Source of the DNA: Methylobacterium sp. Leaf91 | GTDB lineage: Bacteria; Pseudomonadota; Alphaproteobacteria; Rhizobiales; Beijerinckiaceae | Assembly: GCF_001422815.1 (NCBI RefSeq) | Contig: NZ_LMMP01000011.1 | Location: 86,270-150,269 of the forward strand | Length of the DNA: 64,000 nucleotides | Reading direction: 5' to 3' | Notes under the pieces: model-generated | What the model was told of the DNA's origin: nothing | The model's database searches: none | What the model saw: only the letters and a program-made list of their open reading frames with translations | Position numbers and translations under genes: made by a program | Shown: positions 8,946 through 20,131 of the stretch, one piece after another | Layout of the letters: every line of letters starts with the position of its first letter | Numbering within the stretch: position 1 is the stretch's first letter

Positions 8946-9998
8946 TCAGGCCGTCAGCGCCTCGCTCACGCCGCGGATGTCCCGAACCAGGGCGTCGATG
9001 CGATCCGGATCGGAATCCCAGGCGAACATGAACCGGGCGCCTCCGCCGATAAATGTATAGAAACCCCACCCCCTCTTCCGCAAAGCCTCCAGCCGCTCGG
9101 GGGAGGCCTTCAGGAACACCGCATTGGCCTCCACCGGGAACATGGCGGTGAAGCCGGGGCATTCCGCCACCGAAGCGGCGAGGTGTTGCGCGCAGGCATT
9201 GGCATGGACCGCGTTGCGGAGCCAGGCGCCGCCTTCCAGCATTCCGACCCAGGGGGCGGTGAGGAAGCGCATCTTCGAGGCGAGTTGACCCGCCTGCTTG
9301 CAGCGATAGCCGAAATCCTCGGCGAGGGCAGGATCGAAGAACAGGATCGCCTCGCCTGCTGCCATTCCGTTCTTGGTGCCACCGAAGCAGAGCAGATCGA
9401 CGCCGGCCCTCCAGGTCATCTCCGCCGGCTCGCAGCCGAGGCTGGCGCAGGCATTGGCGAAGCGTGCGCCGTCCATATGAAGGCGCAGACCAAGCTCACG
9501 GCAGGCAGCGGAGATCGCCCGGATCTCGTCGAGCGAATACACCTGCCCCGTCTCGGTTGGCTGTGTGATCGTAACGACCCGGGGCTTGGGAAAGTGGATG
9601 TCCGAGCGGCCGGAGGCGAGCCCGCGGATGAGGGCGGGGGTGAGCTTGCCGTCGGCGCTCGCCGCCACCAGCAGTTTCGAGCCGTTGGAAAAGAACTCCG
9701 GCGCGCCGCACTCGTCGGTCTCCACATGGGCCGAGGCCGAGCAGATGACGCTATGGTAGGATTGGCACAGGGAAGCCAGCGCCAGGGAGTTCGCGGCGGT
9801 ACCGTTGAAGGCGAAGAACACCTCCGCATCCGGCTTGTCGAACAGGTCGCGGAACGCGTCCGATGCCCGCTTCGTCCAGGCATCCTCGCCATAGGCGGGC
9901 ACCGAACCGCCATTGGCCGCTTCGGTGGCGGCCCAGGCCTCGGGGCAGATGCCGGCGTAATTGTCGCTGGCGAATTGCTGGGGTTCGGTCTTCATCAT
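8946..9998 (-). CDS. ltaE: Low-specificity L-threonine aldolase
   Basis: A 350-residue PLP enzyme of the beta-eliminating lyase/threonine aldolase family, which cleaves L-threonine or allo-threonine to glycine and acetaldehyde. Visible hallmarks are FASDNYAGICPE at the start, FAFNGTAANSLAL (PLP phosphate binding), the ring-stacking His91 in SASAHVETDE, Asp176 in LRLHMDGARFANA, and the Schiff-base Lys209 in CFGGTKNGMA. The length fits the family. Two ATGs sit side by side at the start; the first is taken. It lies downstream of the 30-residue small protein and xthA on the same strand, with 253 bp in between, so it probably has its own promoter. Confidence 0.93.
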   Translation of the reverse strand: MMKTEPQQFASDNYAGICPEAWAATEAANGGSVPAYGEDAWTKRASDAFRDLFDKPDAEVFFAFNGTAANSLALASLCQSYHSVICSASAHVETDECGAPEFFSNGSKLLVAASADGKLTPALIRGLASGRSDIHFPKPRVVTITQPTETGQVYSLDEIRAISAACRELGLRLHMDGARFANACASLGCEPAEMTWRAGVDLLCFGGTKNGMAAGEAILFFDPALAEDFGYRCKQAGQLASKMRFLTAPWVGMLEGGAWLRNAVHANACAQHLAASVAECPGFTAMFPVEANAVFLKASPERLEALRKRGWGFYTFIGGGARFMFAWDSDPDRIDALVRDIRGVSEALTA

Positions 9999-10210
9999 CG
10001 CTTCGCCTTCCGTCGGTCCCGCAGGAAAGCCGAAGCGACGCGTGGCGAAACCCGTTTCGTTGCCGGTTCGGCCACATCCCCTCCAGTCGATGAGGGCTCC
10101 ACCTTGCTCGGATCAGCAGGTTGGCGTCGGGCGTCGCCGCGACTCTTGATGCAAAGGGAAGCTTAACAGCGCGCGGGGCCAGCCGCAACGCGACGAGAGT
10201 GATGGTTGCC

Positions 10211-10239
10211 GCCCGTCCTCCGACACTCGAAGGACGGGC
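10211..10239. terminator. 9-bp hairpin after the small-protein gene
   Basis: GCCCGTCCT (10211-10219) pairs perfectly with AGGACGGGC (10231-10239). It lies 12 bp beyond the stop of the 30-residue gene on the minus strand. There is no T-run, so termination is only suggested. Confidence 0.45.
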
Positions 10240-10251
10240 GGGGAACTACCT

Positions 10252-10344
10252 TCAGGCCGTCGGGCGACCCGAGCGACCGGAATAGCGGCGACGGAGGTAG
10301 GAGACGACTTTGGGGAGAAGGAAGGCGAGGATCAGCTTGCGCAT
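10252..10344 (-). CDS. Candidate 30-residue membrane-active small protein
   Basis: An ATG at 10344 opens a 30-codon frame ending in TGA. The peptide has a hydrophobic first half (MRKLILAFLLPKVVSYL) and a strongly basic second half rich in Arg and Gly. A GGAG Shine-Dalgarno sequence lies 8 nt before the ATG, and a 9-bp hairpin follows the stop. The amphipathic then cationic layout is that of small membrane-associated proteins. No family is recognised. The frame is short enough that chance cannot be excluded, but SD, start, composition and hairpin together make it worth listing. It sits between xthA and ltaE, on the same strand as both. Confidence 0.45.
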   Translation of the reverse strand: MRKLILAFLLPKVVSYLRRRYSGRSGRPTA

Positions 10345-10464
10345 GCGCGACACTCCGGAAAGGGAAGAAGATACGGCTCCATCCGGAGCCGCCTGTCTGG
10401 AGAGCAATGATCGGCCCGGCGTTGCGTTCCTTGGCCGGCTTCACAGATGGGATGCGACGGCTCG

Positions 10465-11274
10465 TCAGAGCTCCAGCGTCAGCGTGACCGGGACATGGTC
10501 GGAGGGACGCTCCCAGCCGCGCGCCTCGCGGAAGACGTCCACCGCGCGGGCGGTGCCGTCGAGATCCGGCGAGACCCAGACATGGTCGAGGCGACGCCCC
10601 TTGTTGGCGCCGGACCAGTCGGGCGAGCGGTAGCTCCACCACGTGTAGATCTTCTCCGGCTCAGGCGTCAGGACGCGGGCGGTATCGATCCAGCCGGCCT
10701 CACCACGCAGGAGCTCCAGCGCTTCCGTTTCTACCGGCGTGTGGCTGACGACGGAGAGAAGCTGCTTGTGCGACCAGACGTCGTGCTCGAGCGGCGCCAC
10801 GTTGAGGTCGCCCACCAGGATCGCCGGGCCGGCCATGCGCCGCCCGCCCCATTCACGCAGGTCGCGGAGGAAATCGAGCTTGTGGGCGAATTTCGGGTTG
10901 AGGCCGGCATCCGGAACGTCGCCGCCGGCCGGAACGTAGAAGTCATGAATCACGAAGCCGGCGGCAGCGCCCGCCTCCGGCCCGAGCGCCGCCGAGATGT
11001 GGCGGGCATCCGGCTTCCCGCAGAAGGCCATGACGTCGCGGGTGAGCAGGGGAAAGCGCGACAGGATGGCGACGCCGTTATAACCCTTCTGGCCGGCGAA
11101 CACGACGTTCTCGTAGCCCGAGCCGCGCAAGGCCTTGAGGGGAAAGGCATCGTCCGGGCATTTCGTCTCCTGCAGGCAGAGCACATCGGGCTTCACCTCG
11201 GCGAGAAACCGAAGGACGAGATCGATGCGCAGCCGCACCGAATTGATGTTCCAGGTGGTGACGGAGAGGCGCAA
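10465..11274 (-). CDS. xthA: Exodeoxyribonuclease III (AP endonuclease, ExoA/XthA family)
   Basis: A 269-residue Mg2+-dependent base-excision repair nuclease of the exonuclease-endonuclease-phosphatase fold. It shows TTWNINSVRLRI at the N-terminus, the metal-binding Glu in LCLQETKCPDD, the GDLNVAPLEHDVW catalytic segment, WSGANKGRRLDHVWVS, and the C-terminal SDHVPVTLTL with the catalytic Asp-His pair. The start is placed at a TTG at 11274, because this yields the usual family start (M)RLSVTTWNINSV; the open frame continues 56 codons further, but overlaps the promoter region of the divergent acyltransferase. Confidence 0.93.
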   Translation of the reverse strand: MRLSVTTWNINSVRLRIDLVLRFLAEVKPDVLCLQETKCPDDAFPLKALRGSGYENVVFAGQKGYNGVAILSRFPLLTRDVMAFCGKPDARHISAALGPEAGAAAGFVIHDFYVPAGGDVPDAGLNPKFAHKLDFLRDLREWGGRRMAGPAILVGDLNVAPLEHDVWSHKQLLSVVSHTPVETEALELLRGEAGWIDTARVLTPEPEKIYTWWSYRSPDWSGANKGRRLDHVWVSPDLDGTARAVDVFREARGWERPSDHVPVTLTLEL

Positions 11275-11413
11275 CGGGTCTAGCTCACATATGTCATAAG
11301 GATCGGGACCGGCCGCTTCGATAGACCGGATCGGCCCGCCCGTCGCCGCACAATTGCCGCGTTCCATCGTCGAGAGGGATGCGCCGTCGCAGATACTGGA
11401 AGGATCGCCCGTC

Positions 11414-12151
11414 GTGTCGCGCACCCGCTCTGCGCTTTTCAATATTTACTGGGCCGCCTGGACCGCTTGTTTCGCGCTGCCCCTCGTGGTGCTCGCGATC
11501 CTCGGTTGCCCGACACGGCCGATCCGTGCGGCGACGCGGCTGTGGTCGCGCGGCATCCTGTTCGGCCTGCGTCACATCGTCGGCCTGACCTATGTGGAGG
11601 AGGGGCGCGCGCGCATCCCCTCCGAGCCGTGCCTGATCGTGGCCAACCACCAATCGGCCTGGGAGACCCTGGCCTTTCTCATCCTGATCCCGAACGTCGC
11701 CATCGTGGCCAAGCGCGAACTCGTGGCGATTCCCATCGTCGGCTGGTTCCTGCGCCGCTCGCCGATGATCATCATCGACCGGGCCAACGGCACCCAGGCC
11801 CTGCGCACGATGATCGACGAGAGCCGCCTCGCCATCGCGGAAGGCCGCTCCATCCTGATGTTCCCGGAAGGCACCCGGAGCACCATCGACGCGCCGGTGC
11901 AGTTCAAGCGCGGGGTCGAGCTGCTCTATGCCAAGCTCGGTCTGCCCGTCCTGCCGGTGGCGGTGAATTCGGGCCTGTACTGGCCGCATGGCGGCTCGCG
12001 CCACATCCCCGGGACGGTGGTGGTGAGCTACCTGGAAACCCTGAAGCCGGGCCTCTCGGGCGGAGAGTTCATGCGGGGCACGCAAGACGCGATCGATGCC
12101 GAGCTGAACCGTTGGCGGAGCGGAACAACAATGGAGCTTCAGGCGTCCTGA
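11414..12151 (+). CDS. plsC: 1-acyl-sn-glycerol-3-phosphate acyltransferase (PlsC family)
   Basis: A 245-residue membrane-bound acyltransferase that adds the second acyl chain to lysophosphatidate. An N-terminal hydrophobic helix (about 8-31) is followed by acyltransferase block I, NHQSAWET at residues 78-85, and block III, FPEGTRS at 150-156; PVAVNSG near 181 is block IV. The usual HX4D reads HX4E here (His79...Glu84), a variant I recall from alphaproteobacterial PlsC homologues. A GTG at 11414 is chosen as the start because GGAAGGA lies 9 nt before it; an ATG 20 codons upstream has no such site. The gene is divergent from xthA with about 140 bp between. Confidence 0.88.
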   Translation: MSRTRSALFNIYWAAWTACFALPLVVLAILGCPTRPIRAATRLWSRGILFGLRHIVGLTYVEEGRARIPSEPCLIVANHQSAWETLAFLILIPNVAIVAKRELVAIPIVGWFLRRSPMIIIDRANGTQALRTMIDESRLAIAEGRSILMFPEGTRSTIDAPVQFKRGVELLYAKLGLPVLPVAVNSGLYWPHGGSRHIPGTVVVSYLETLKPGLSGGEFMRGTQDAIDAELNRWRSGTTMELQAS

Positions 12152-12154
12152 TCG

Positions 12155-12297
12155 AAAGCCCTCCCCCCTCAGCGGGGGAGGGTGCCTGCGGAGCAGGCGT
12201 GAGAGGGCGCGACCTCTCCGAATGGCTCACGCCTCTCATCCGACCCGCTGACGCGGGCCACCTCCTCCCGCAGAGGGGAGAAGGGAGGCGCTCGCGA
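12155..12297. repeat. GC-rich palindromic repeat in the plsC-lolA gap
   Basis: The gap between convergent plsC and the LolA-type gene consists of several nested palindromes: CCCCCTCAGCGGGGG at 12163-12177, GCCTGCGGAGCAGGC at 12183-12197, and CCGCTGACGCGG near 12243. It resembles the element at 125-330 in base composition and layout. It could act as a bidirectional transcription stop for the converging genes. Confidence 0.5.
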
Positions 12298-13209
12298 TCA
12301 CTGCGCCTTGATCTGCTTCTCCATCGCCTTGTCCTCGCTGCGCCCGTAATTGATGAAGAACTGGCTGCCGTCGATGGCCTTGCCCTTCTGCAGGTTCGAG
12401 AGCTGGACCGTGGTCTGGTAGCCTTGCGGATCGGTGATCCGCCACTGGCTGAGCGTCTTCACCTCGGCGTCGAAAAACAGCTGGATCTTCGAGGTACCGC
12501 CCAGTGTCGCCCGGTCCTCCAGCGAGATGCGGATGCCGCCCGGATCGTTGGCGATGTCCGACACGGTGAGGTCGCGGGCGAGGTCGATCTTGTCGCGCAG
12601 CAGGAATTTCAGCGGCGTCTGCGAGATGAAGTAGAGGTCCTGGGTCTTCAGCTTGCGGTCCTTCACCGCCACCGACGTGCCGTCGGCCACCACCTCCATA
12701 GGGGAGGGCTGGTCGTAGTCGAAACGCAAGCGGCCGGGCTTGGCCAGCGTCAGCTTGCCCCCGATGCGGCGCCCATCGGCGGCGATCTGGACGAAGTTGC
12801 CGCTGAGCGTGGTCATTCCGTTGAAATAGGCATTGGCCTGGGCGAGCACGGCGGCGGGCTCGGCATCCAGCATGGACGACGCGGCGGTGGGGGCGCCGAC
12901 GGCGGCGACCTTGGCGGGCGCGTCCGAGGGCGCAGCCTTCGCGGCGGGTTTCGCGCCGGAGGCGGCCTTGTCCGCCCCCGCCTTGGCGTCCTTGGCGGGT
13001 TTGGGCGCCTGGGCCGCCGGCTTCTTCGGCGCGGTGGGAGCGGCCGGGGGCACTTCCGGCTCGGGAGCGGGGGCCGGCGCGGGCTGCTCCTTGCGGCCGA
13101 ACAGGCCGTCGAGGAAGGACGAGACCTGCGCCGTGGCCGGCGCGGGTTGGAGGCTGGCCGCCAGCACGAGGAGCGAGCCGGCGGCGAGAAGGTGGCGTCG
13201 GCCGGTCAT
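12298..13209 (-). CDS. LolA-family outer-membrane lipoprotein carrier-type protein
   Basis: A 303-residue exported protein. A signal peptide (MTGRRHLLAAGSLLVLAAS, cleavage near ATA-Q28) is followed by a low-complexity Ala/Pro/Lys linker (about 35-110) and a LolA-like beta-barrel domain from about 118: LSGNFVQIAADGRRIGGKLT, then RPGRLRFDY-type text (KPGRLRFDYDQPSP) and VKTLSQWRITDPQGYQTTVQL. LolA ferries lipoproteins across the periplasm to LolB; the long linker is characteristic of alphaproteobacterial versions, so a general lipoprotein or lipid carrier role is inferred. The ATG at 13209 is the one that precedes the signal peptide. It lies downstream of the FtsK-type gene on the same strand. 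Confidence 0.85.
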   Translation of the reverse strand: MTGRRHLLAAGSLLVLAASLQPAPATAQVSSFLDGLFGRKEQPAPAPAPEPEVPPAAPTAPKKPAAQAPKPAKDAKAGADKAASGAKPAAKAAPSDAPAKVAAVGAPTAASSMLDAEPAAVLAQANAYFNGMTTLSGNFVQIAADGRRIGGKLTLAKPGRLRFDYDQPSPMEVVADGTSVAVKDRKLKTQDLYFISQTPLKFLLRDKIDLARDLTVSDIANDPGGIRISLEDRATLGGTSKIQLFFDAEVKTLSQWRITDPQGYQTTVQLSNLQKGKAIDGSQFFINYGRSEDKAMEKQIKAQ

Positions 13210-13452
13210 CCTGGGGCGTTCTCCGAAGTCGGGTGGGGTTCGGCTTAGAACTCGACCCTGTGGCGAATATGGGACGGGACCTCCCTCGCCCCAAAAGGGA
13301 GACGGACGGTACTCACACCGTTCTCCGCTCGATCGCCTCGGATCGAGCGGTCGCCGCGGGGCTCCCTCTCCCGTGTGGGAGAGGGTACCCGCGGTACATC
13401 TCGTTCTTCGATGATCAGCCGGTTCGACGGAATCGGTCCAGCGGATCATGTC

Positions 13453-16400
13453 TCACTCGTCATCGTCCATCATCGACGAGGACATGGAGATCGACCCCAT
13501 GCTGGACGGCGCGGTTTCCATCAGGATCTCGCGTTTGCCGGCGTGGTTGGCTTGGCCCACGATGCCCTCGACCTCCATCCGCTCCATGATCGAGGCGGCG
13601 CGGTTGTAGCCGATCTGCAGGCGGCGCTGGATGTAGCTGGTAGAGGCCTTGCGGTCCCGCATCACCACCTGCACCGCCTGGTCGTAGAGGTCGGCCCCCG
13701 CATCGATCCCGCCGCCCGCATAGGCGCCGGCATCGAAGATCGGCGCGTCGATCTCCTCGGCCTCGGCGGCCGCCGCCTTGTCGGCCTTAGAGGCCTTGGC
13801 CGGCTTCTCCTCGGGCGGGTTCTCGTCCACGGTGACGGCTTCGAGATAGGACGGCCGGCCCTGGCGCTTGAGATGGGCGACCACGCTCTCGACTTCCGAA
13901 TCCGAGCAGAACGGGCCGTGGACGCGGGTGGTACGGCCACCACCCGCCATGAACAGCATGTCGCCCTGGCCCAGCAGCTGCTCGGCGCCCATCTCGCCGA
14001 GGATCGTCCGGCTGTCGATCTTCGAGGTGACCTGGAAGGAGATCCGGGTCGGGAAGTTCGCCTTGATCGTGCCGGTGATGACGTCCACCGAGGGACGCTG
14101 CGTCGCCATGATGAGGTGGATGCCGGCTGCGCGCGCCATCTGCGCGAGACGCTGGATCGCGCCTTCGATGTCCTTGCCGGCCACCATCATCAGGTCGGCC
14201 ATCTCGTCGACCACGATGACGATGTAGGGTAGGGCCGAGAGGTCCATCTCCTCCGTCTCGAACACCGCCTGGCCGGTCTCGCGGTTGAAGCCGGTATGGA
14301 TCTCGCGAGTGATGATCTCGCCCTTGGCCCGCGCTTCCGCCATCCGGGCATTGTAGCCGTCGATGTTGCGGACCGCGATCTTGGACATCTTCTTGTAGCG
14401 CTCTTCCATCTCGCGCACGGCCCATTTGAGGGCGATGACCGCCTTCTTCGGGTCGGTGACGACGGGGGAGAGCAGGTGCGGGATGCCGTCATAGCGCTCT
14501 TCCATCTCGCGCACGGCCCATTTGAGGGCGATGACCGCCTTCTTCGGGTCGGTGACGACGGGGGAGAGCAGGTGCGGGATGCCGTCATAAACCGACAGTT
14601 CCAGCATCTTCGGGTCGACCATGATCAGGCGGCACTCTTCCGGCTTCATCCGGTAGAGGAGCGACAGGATCATGGTGTTGATCGCCACCGACTTGCCCGA
14701 GCCGGTGGTGCCGGCCACCAGCAGGTGGGGCATCTTGGCGAGATCGGCGATGATCGGTTCGCCGCCGATGTTCTTGCCGAGGCACAAAGCGAGCTTGTGC
14801 TTGCTGATGCAGAAATCGGCCGAGGACAACAGCTCGCGCAGGTAGACGGTCTCGCGGGTCTCGTTGGGCAGTTCGATGCCGATGACGTTACGGCCGGGCA
14901 CCACCGCCACGCGGGCCGAAACAGCCGACATGGAGCGGGCGATGTCGTCCGAGAGGCCGATGACGCGGCTCGACTTGGTGCCGGGGGCCGGCTCCAGTTC
15001 GTACAGCGTCACGACAGGGCCGGGGCGCACGGCGAGGATGTCGCCGCGCACGCCGAAATCCTGCACCGTTTGCTGGAGGTTCAGCGCGTTCTGCTCCAGC
15101 ACGTCGGCATCGACCTCCTCGGTGCCGGTCACCGGCGGCTCGGCCAGCAATTCCAGCGAGGGGTGCTCGTAATCCTCGTTCTCCACCAGCGACATCGGCG
15201 TATGCCGGCCGGCCGGGATCAGTGTGGCGCGGGGCTCGGGGAAGATCGCGCGCGACGGAGACGGGGCGGGCGGCGGAGCCGGCAGGGCGAGGACGGGAGC
15301 CGGGGCTTCCTCCATCTCGACCGGTGCGGCGGCTTCGGGGACGGCTGGCGCTTCCGCCACCTGAGGCTCGGGCTCCGGAGCCGGGGCGGCGGCCTTAGGG
15401 TTGCGCAGCAGGACCGGGCGCGGCGGCAGTGGCGTGAAGACCGGAGCGGCCCTGGCAGGGGAGGGGGCCTGCATCGGAGTGGCTTGCGCGAAGGAGGCGT
15501 CCATGACGGGAGCTTCCGCGACGGGGGGCTGCATCACCGGAGCTTGCATGACGGGAGCTTGCGCCACCGGGGCGGCGGGCATGCGGGCCGGGCGGATCGC
15601 CGCGCGGGCGGCCATGGCGGAGACGGCAACCGAACGCTGGGGAGCCGGCCCGGTCTGCTCGATGACGAGAGCCAGGGTGGCCGCCTCGGCGACCTCGGCG
15701 ACGCGGTCCTCGTGGCTCGGCTCGTCCCGGACGGGCGCGGACTGGCCATAGTCTTGGCCGTTATCCTGGCCATTGGCGGGCAGGGGCGCGCCGCCGCGGT
15801 CGAACCGCATCAGCCGGTCGAGGACGTAGACGGGGCTGGGCGGCAGCGGGCGCAGGAGCGAGATGTCCACGGGCGGCGAGACCATGAAGGGTGAGGTCTC
15901 GTCCTCCTGCGCGCTGACCGGAGCGAGATCCGGCACCGGAGAAACCGCTGGCACCGGAGACATCTCCGGCACGGGAGAAACTTCCGGCACGGCCTGAGCC
16001 ACAGCCTCATCGGAATCGGCCTGGATCGCCGACCATGTCTCGACGGCGGTCGAATCCTCGCCATCGAACCAGGCGCGCATGGCGGCCCAATCCGGAACCT
16101 CGGTCCAATCGCGGTCGACGGGCAGCGGCGCCGGCTCGGCGGCGGCCACCGGCTCGCTCACCGATGCGGGGATCGGAAGGGGCTCATCGACGATGGCGGC
16201 GAGGACGGCCTGCGGGCGACGATCGGGCGAGCGGAAGAAGCGCACGCCGGGCGGCGGGGTATAGGGCTGGCGCCACAGGGGCTGCGGCGGCTCAGGGGGG
16301 ATCGCGGCGAGAAGCGCGGCCTCGGCCGCCTCCTGGGCGGCACGTTCCGCTTCCGCGGCGGCGAGGGCGGCGCGTTCGGCGGCCTGCCGTGCTTCGTCCT

Positions 16401-17001
16401 CGGCCTGCCGCGCGGCGCGGACCTGCTCCTCCTGCGCCAGGCGCTCGGCATCGAGCGCCCGCTGGCGACGCTCCTGCAGCACCGGATCCGGAGTGCGGGT
16501 GTAGCGTACCGCCGGGGCATCCTGCTCGGGCGCGGAATGGGCCGGCGCGTCGTAGCCCTCCGGGGTGATGGAGGCGGGACGACGCGGCGAACGGATCAGC
16601 ACGCGCGGGCTCGATGCGCCGTGGTCGATCCGGCTCTCGCCGGTCGAGTCCATGGCCGCGATGCCCGAGGAGCGGGCGAGATCGGTTGTGGCGCGGTCGT
16701 CGAAGACGTGGTCCGGCCAGGCCTGCGCCTCGGCCCATTTGCCCTGCTCCAACCAAGGCTGGGCCTGGGGAGCAGGGGCGTCGTGCACCATGTCCCGGGG
16801 GGCCGTGAGCCAGGATTGCGCCGGGCGCGGCGAGACCAGGCTCGGGCGCTGGGGCGGTCCGGCGAGGCGCCGGGTCAGGCTTGCGCGCAGGCTGATCAGC
16901 CTGTGCGCGAGGGCGCCCAAGGTCAGGCCGGGGCGGTCACCACCGCGTCCGGGCCGAGAGGGATCACGATGAGAATAGGGAGGCCGTCCCGATGCGCGCA
17001 T
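13453..17001 (-). CDS. ftsK: FtsK/SpoIIIE-type DNA translocase without membrane domain, with a duplicated segment in the motor
   Basis: A 1182-residue protein. Residues about 1-590 are a Pro/Ala/Glu-rich linker with a coiled-coil-like stretch ([19 protein letters not shown]); no cluster of four membrane helices is seen, unlike classical FtsK. The motor follows: beta-like segment [21 protein letters not shown], Walker A GTTGSGKS at about 763-770, Walker [13 protein letters not shown] at about 927-938, and [21 protein letters not shown]. The C-terminal gamma winged-helix (about 1105-1165, [20 protein letters not shown]) reads KOPS-type sites. Between Walker A and B a 32-residue unit beginning [12 protein letters not shown] occurs twice in tandem (about residues 805-868). 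The ATG at 17001 is chosen; a TTG 21 codons upstream is possible. A soluble paralogue working beside a membrane-anchored FtsK elsewhere is likely. Confidence 0.88.
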   Translation of the reverse strand: MRASGRPPYSHRDPSRPGRGGDRPGLTLGALAHRLISLRASLTRRLAGPPQRPSLVSPRPAQSWLTAPRDMVHDAPAPQAQPWLEQGKWAEAQAWPDHVFDDRATTDLARSSGIAAMDSTGESRIDHGASSPRVLIRSPRRPASITPEGYDAPAHSAPEQDAPAVRYTRTPDPVLQERRQRALDAERLAQEEQVRAARQAEDEARQAAERAALAAAEAERAAQEAAEAALLAAIPPEPPQPLWRQPYTPPPGVRFFRSPDRRPQAVLAAIVDEPLPIPASVSEPVAAAEPAPLPVDRDWTEVPDWAAMRAWFDGEDSTAVETWSAIQADSDEAVAQAVPEVSPVPEMSPVPAVSPVPDLAPVSAQEDETSPFMVSPPVDISLLRPLPPSPVYVLDRLMRFDRGGAPLPANGQDNGQDYGQSAPVRDEPSHEDRVAEVAEAATLALVIEQTGPAPQRSVAVSAMAARAAIRPARMPAAPVAQAPVMQAPVMQPPVAEAPVMDASFAQATPMQAPSPARAAPVFTPLPPRPVLLRNPKAAAPAPEPEPQVAEAPAVPEAAAPVEMEEAPAPVLALPAPPPAPSPSRAIFPEPRATLIPAGRHTPMSLVENEDYEHPSLELLAEPPVTGTEEVDADVLEQNALNLQQTVQDFGVRGDILAVRPGPVVTLYELEPAPGTKSSRVIGLSDDIARSMSAVSARVAVVPGRNVIGIELPNETRETVYLRELLSSADFCISKHKLALCLGKNIGGEPIIADLAKMPHLLVAGTTGSGKSVAINTMILSLLYRMKPEECRLIMVDPKMLELSVYDGIPHLLSPVVTDPKKAVIALKWAVREMEERYDGIPHLLSPVVTDPKKAVIALKWAVREMEERYKKMSKIAVRNIDGYNARMAEARAKGEIITREIHTGFNRETGQAVFETEEMDLSALPYIVIVVDEMADLMMVAGKDIEGAIQRLAQMARAAGIHLIMATQRPSVDVITGTIKANFPTRISFQVTSKIDSRTILGEMGAEQLLGQGDMLFMAGGGRTTRVHGPFCSDSEVESVVAHLKRQGRPSYLEAVTVDENPPEEKPAKASKADKAAAAEAEEIDAPIFDAGAYAGGGIDAGADLYDQAVQVVMRDRKASTSYIQRRLQIGYNRAASIMERMEVEGIVGQANHAGKREILMETAPSSMGSISMSSSMMDDDE
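14396..14589. repeat. Perfect 96-bp tandem duplication inside the FtsK motor
   Basis: The sequence beginning TAGCGCTCTTCCATCTCGCG at 14396 is repeated without a mismatch from 14492 to 14587, with two further matching bases to 14589. The period of 96 bp equals 32 codons, so the frame is kept. Perfect identity at synonymous positions means the duplication is very recent, or is an assembly artefact. Confidence 0.95.
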
Positions 17002-17287
17002 GATGCTCTGAATTGACTCGTAGGGTACCGGTCCGCGTCCTCGACAGGAGCGGTTCTTCCCCAAGCTAGGGCCAACGTCGTTAACAGACGCTTGCCCGTA
17101 TCCCGCGAAGTGTCGGATTGCCGAGGGAACGCGACGCCGCCTCCCCCTGGAGCCCCGGCGCGTAACCGGTTAGGTTAGGGAACCCAATGAAGCGCTTCGG
17201 ATCACACGGGTTTCCTTCGGCGACCCTGCCGGTCCGTCCCCGCGCCATGCAGATAGTGCGTCACACTCGCTAGAGGCCCCCTGCCCC

Positions 17288-19345
<2,058 letters not shown>

Positions 19346-19411
19346 TCGACATAGTCCGGTCCGATTATGGCACTATCGGCTGAGTCGGGGTGGCCAGTCG
19401 GAGACCGACCG

Positions 19412-19639
19412 ATGCAAAGCTACAACGTGTTCTGCCTGAAGTCCGTCAGCGGCCTGTGCTGCGCGGTACCGGAGTGCCGTGCCGTTCCGAGCTTTCTGAG
19501 CGCACGGAACTGGGCGTTCAGCGGCCGCCTGCGCGACGAAGCCGAGGCCCCGGCCGATTTCGACGAGCGGGCCGCGACCACTGCGGTGCGCTTCAACGGC
19601 TTCTACCTGTTCGAGACCATGGACCGGCGCTTCAACTGA
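19412..19639 (+). CDS. Small Cys-containing hypothetical protein
   Basis: A 75-residue protein with four Cys residues close together near the start (VFCLKSVSGLCCAVPECRAV) and a C-terminal half ending RFNGFYLFETMDRRFN. There are no membrane segments or signal peptide. The ATG at 19412 has GGAG at a distance of 8 nt, which decides against the ATG 15 codons upstream. GC content and codon bias match the chromosome, supporting a real gene. It lies between nadE and a PilZ gene. The family is not recognised; the Cys cluster could bind metal, which is speculation. Confidence 0.55.
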   Translation: MQSYNVFCLKSVSGLCCAVPECRAVPSFLSARNWAFSGRLRDEAEAPADFDERAATTAVRFNGFYLFETMDRRFN

Positions 19640-19731
19640 GCGGGTGCGCCCTCGCCGCGGCGATCATTCCTTAAGGGGCCCCATGCGAGTGTCCCGCCGG
19701 TCGCACCAAGCGGAGCCGGAGACCGGCCGTC

Positions 19732-20127
19732 ATGTCGGACAATCGCAAGGAAGCGCGGCAGAGGACGTTCCTCAAGGGCCGCATCATCTTCAACAACGGC
19801 GCGTCGAGCATGGATTGCCTCGTCCGCGATATGTCCGCGACCGGTGCGCGCCTCGCGCTGACGGAGACCGCGACCCTTCCGGAGATGTTCGACCTCTTCA
19901 TCCCCCAGAAAGAGCGGACCTATAAGGCGAACCTGCGCTGGCGCCGCGCCGATGGCATCGGTGTCGCCTTCGCGGACGAGACCACGGCCGCCACTCCGGT
20001 TCCGCCGCCCCAGGACGATCCGGCCGCGATGCTGGCCCTGATCCGTCGCATCGCCGAACTCGAAGCCGAGAACGCCGCCTTGCGCCGGCTGATCGCCGCG
20101 ACGCCGGCGCCTGCCAGCGTCGCCTGA
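19732..20127 (+). CDS. PilZ-domain protein (possible c-di-GMP effector)
   Basis: A 131-residue protein. The PilZ domain spans about residues 3-85: an RxxxR motif in NRKEARQRTFLKG and the DxSxxG motif in VRDMSATGARLAL, the two parts that wrap c-di-GMP. The C-terminal 40 residues are a Pro linker followed by a short coiled coil (LALIRRIAELEAENAALRRL) that could dimerise the protein. Single-domain PilZ proteins act as adaptors for motility, polysaccharide synthesis or adhesion. The target cannot be read from context, since the neighbours are housekeeping genes. Confidence 0.88.
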   Translation: MSDNRKEARQRTFLKGRIIFNNGASSMDCLVRDMSATGARLALTETATLPEMFDLFIPQKERTYKANLRWRRADGIGVAFADETTAATPVPPPQDDPAAMLALIRRIAELEAENAALRRLIAATPAPASVA

Positions 20128-20131
20128 TCGT

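Noticed and set aside
11467..13248. 593-codon plus-strand frame across plsC and against the LolA-type gene
   Set aside because: It crosses two well-supported genes in the wrong frame and passes through the intergenic palindromes; no motif.
14396..14589. FtsK duplication as a mobile-element target duplication
   Set aside because: 96 bp is far longer than target-site duplications and there is no insertion between the copies.
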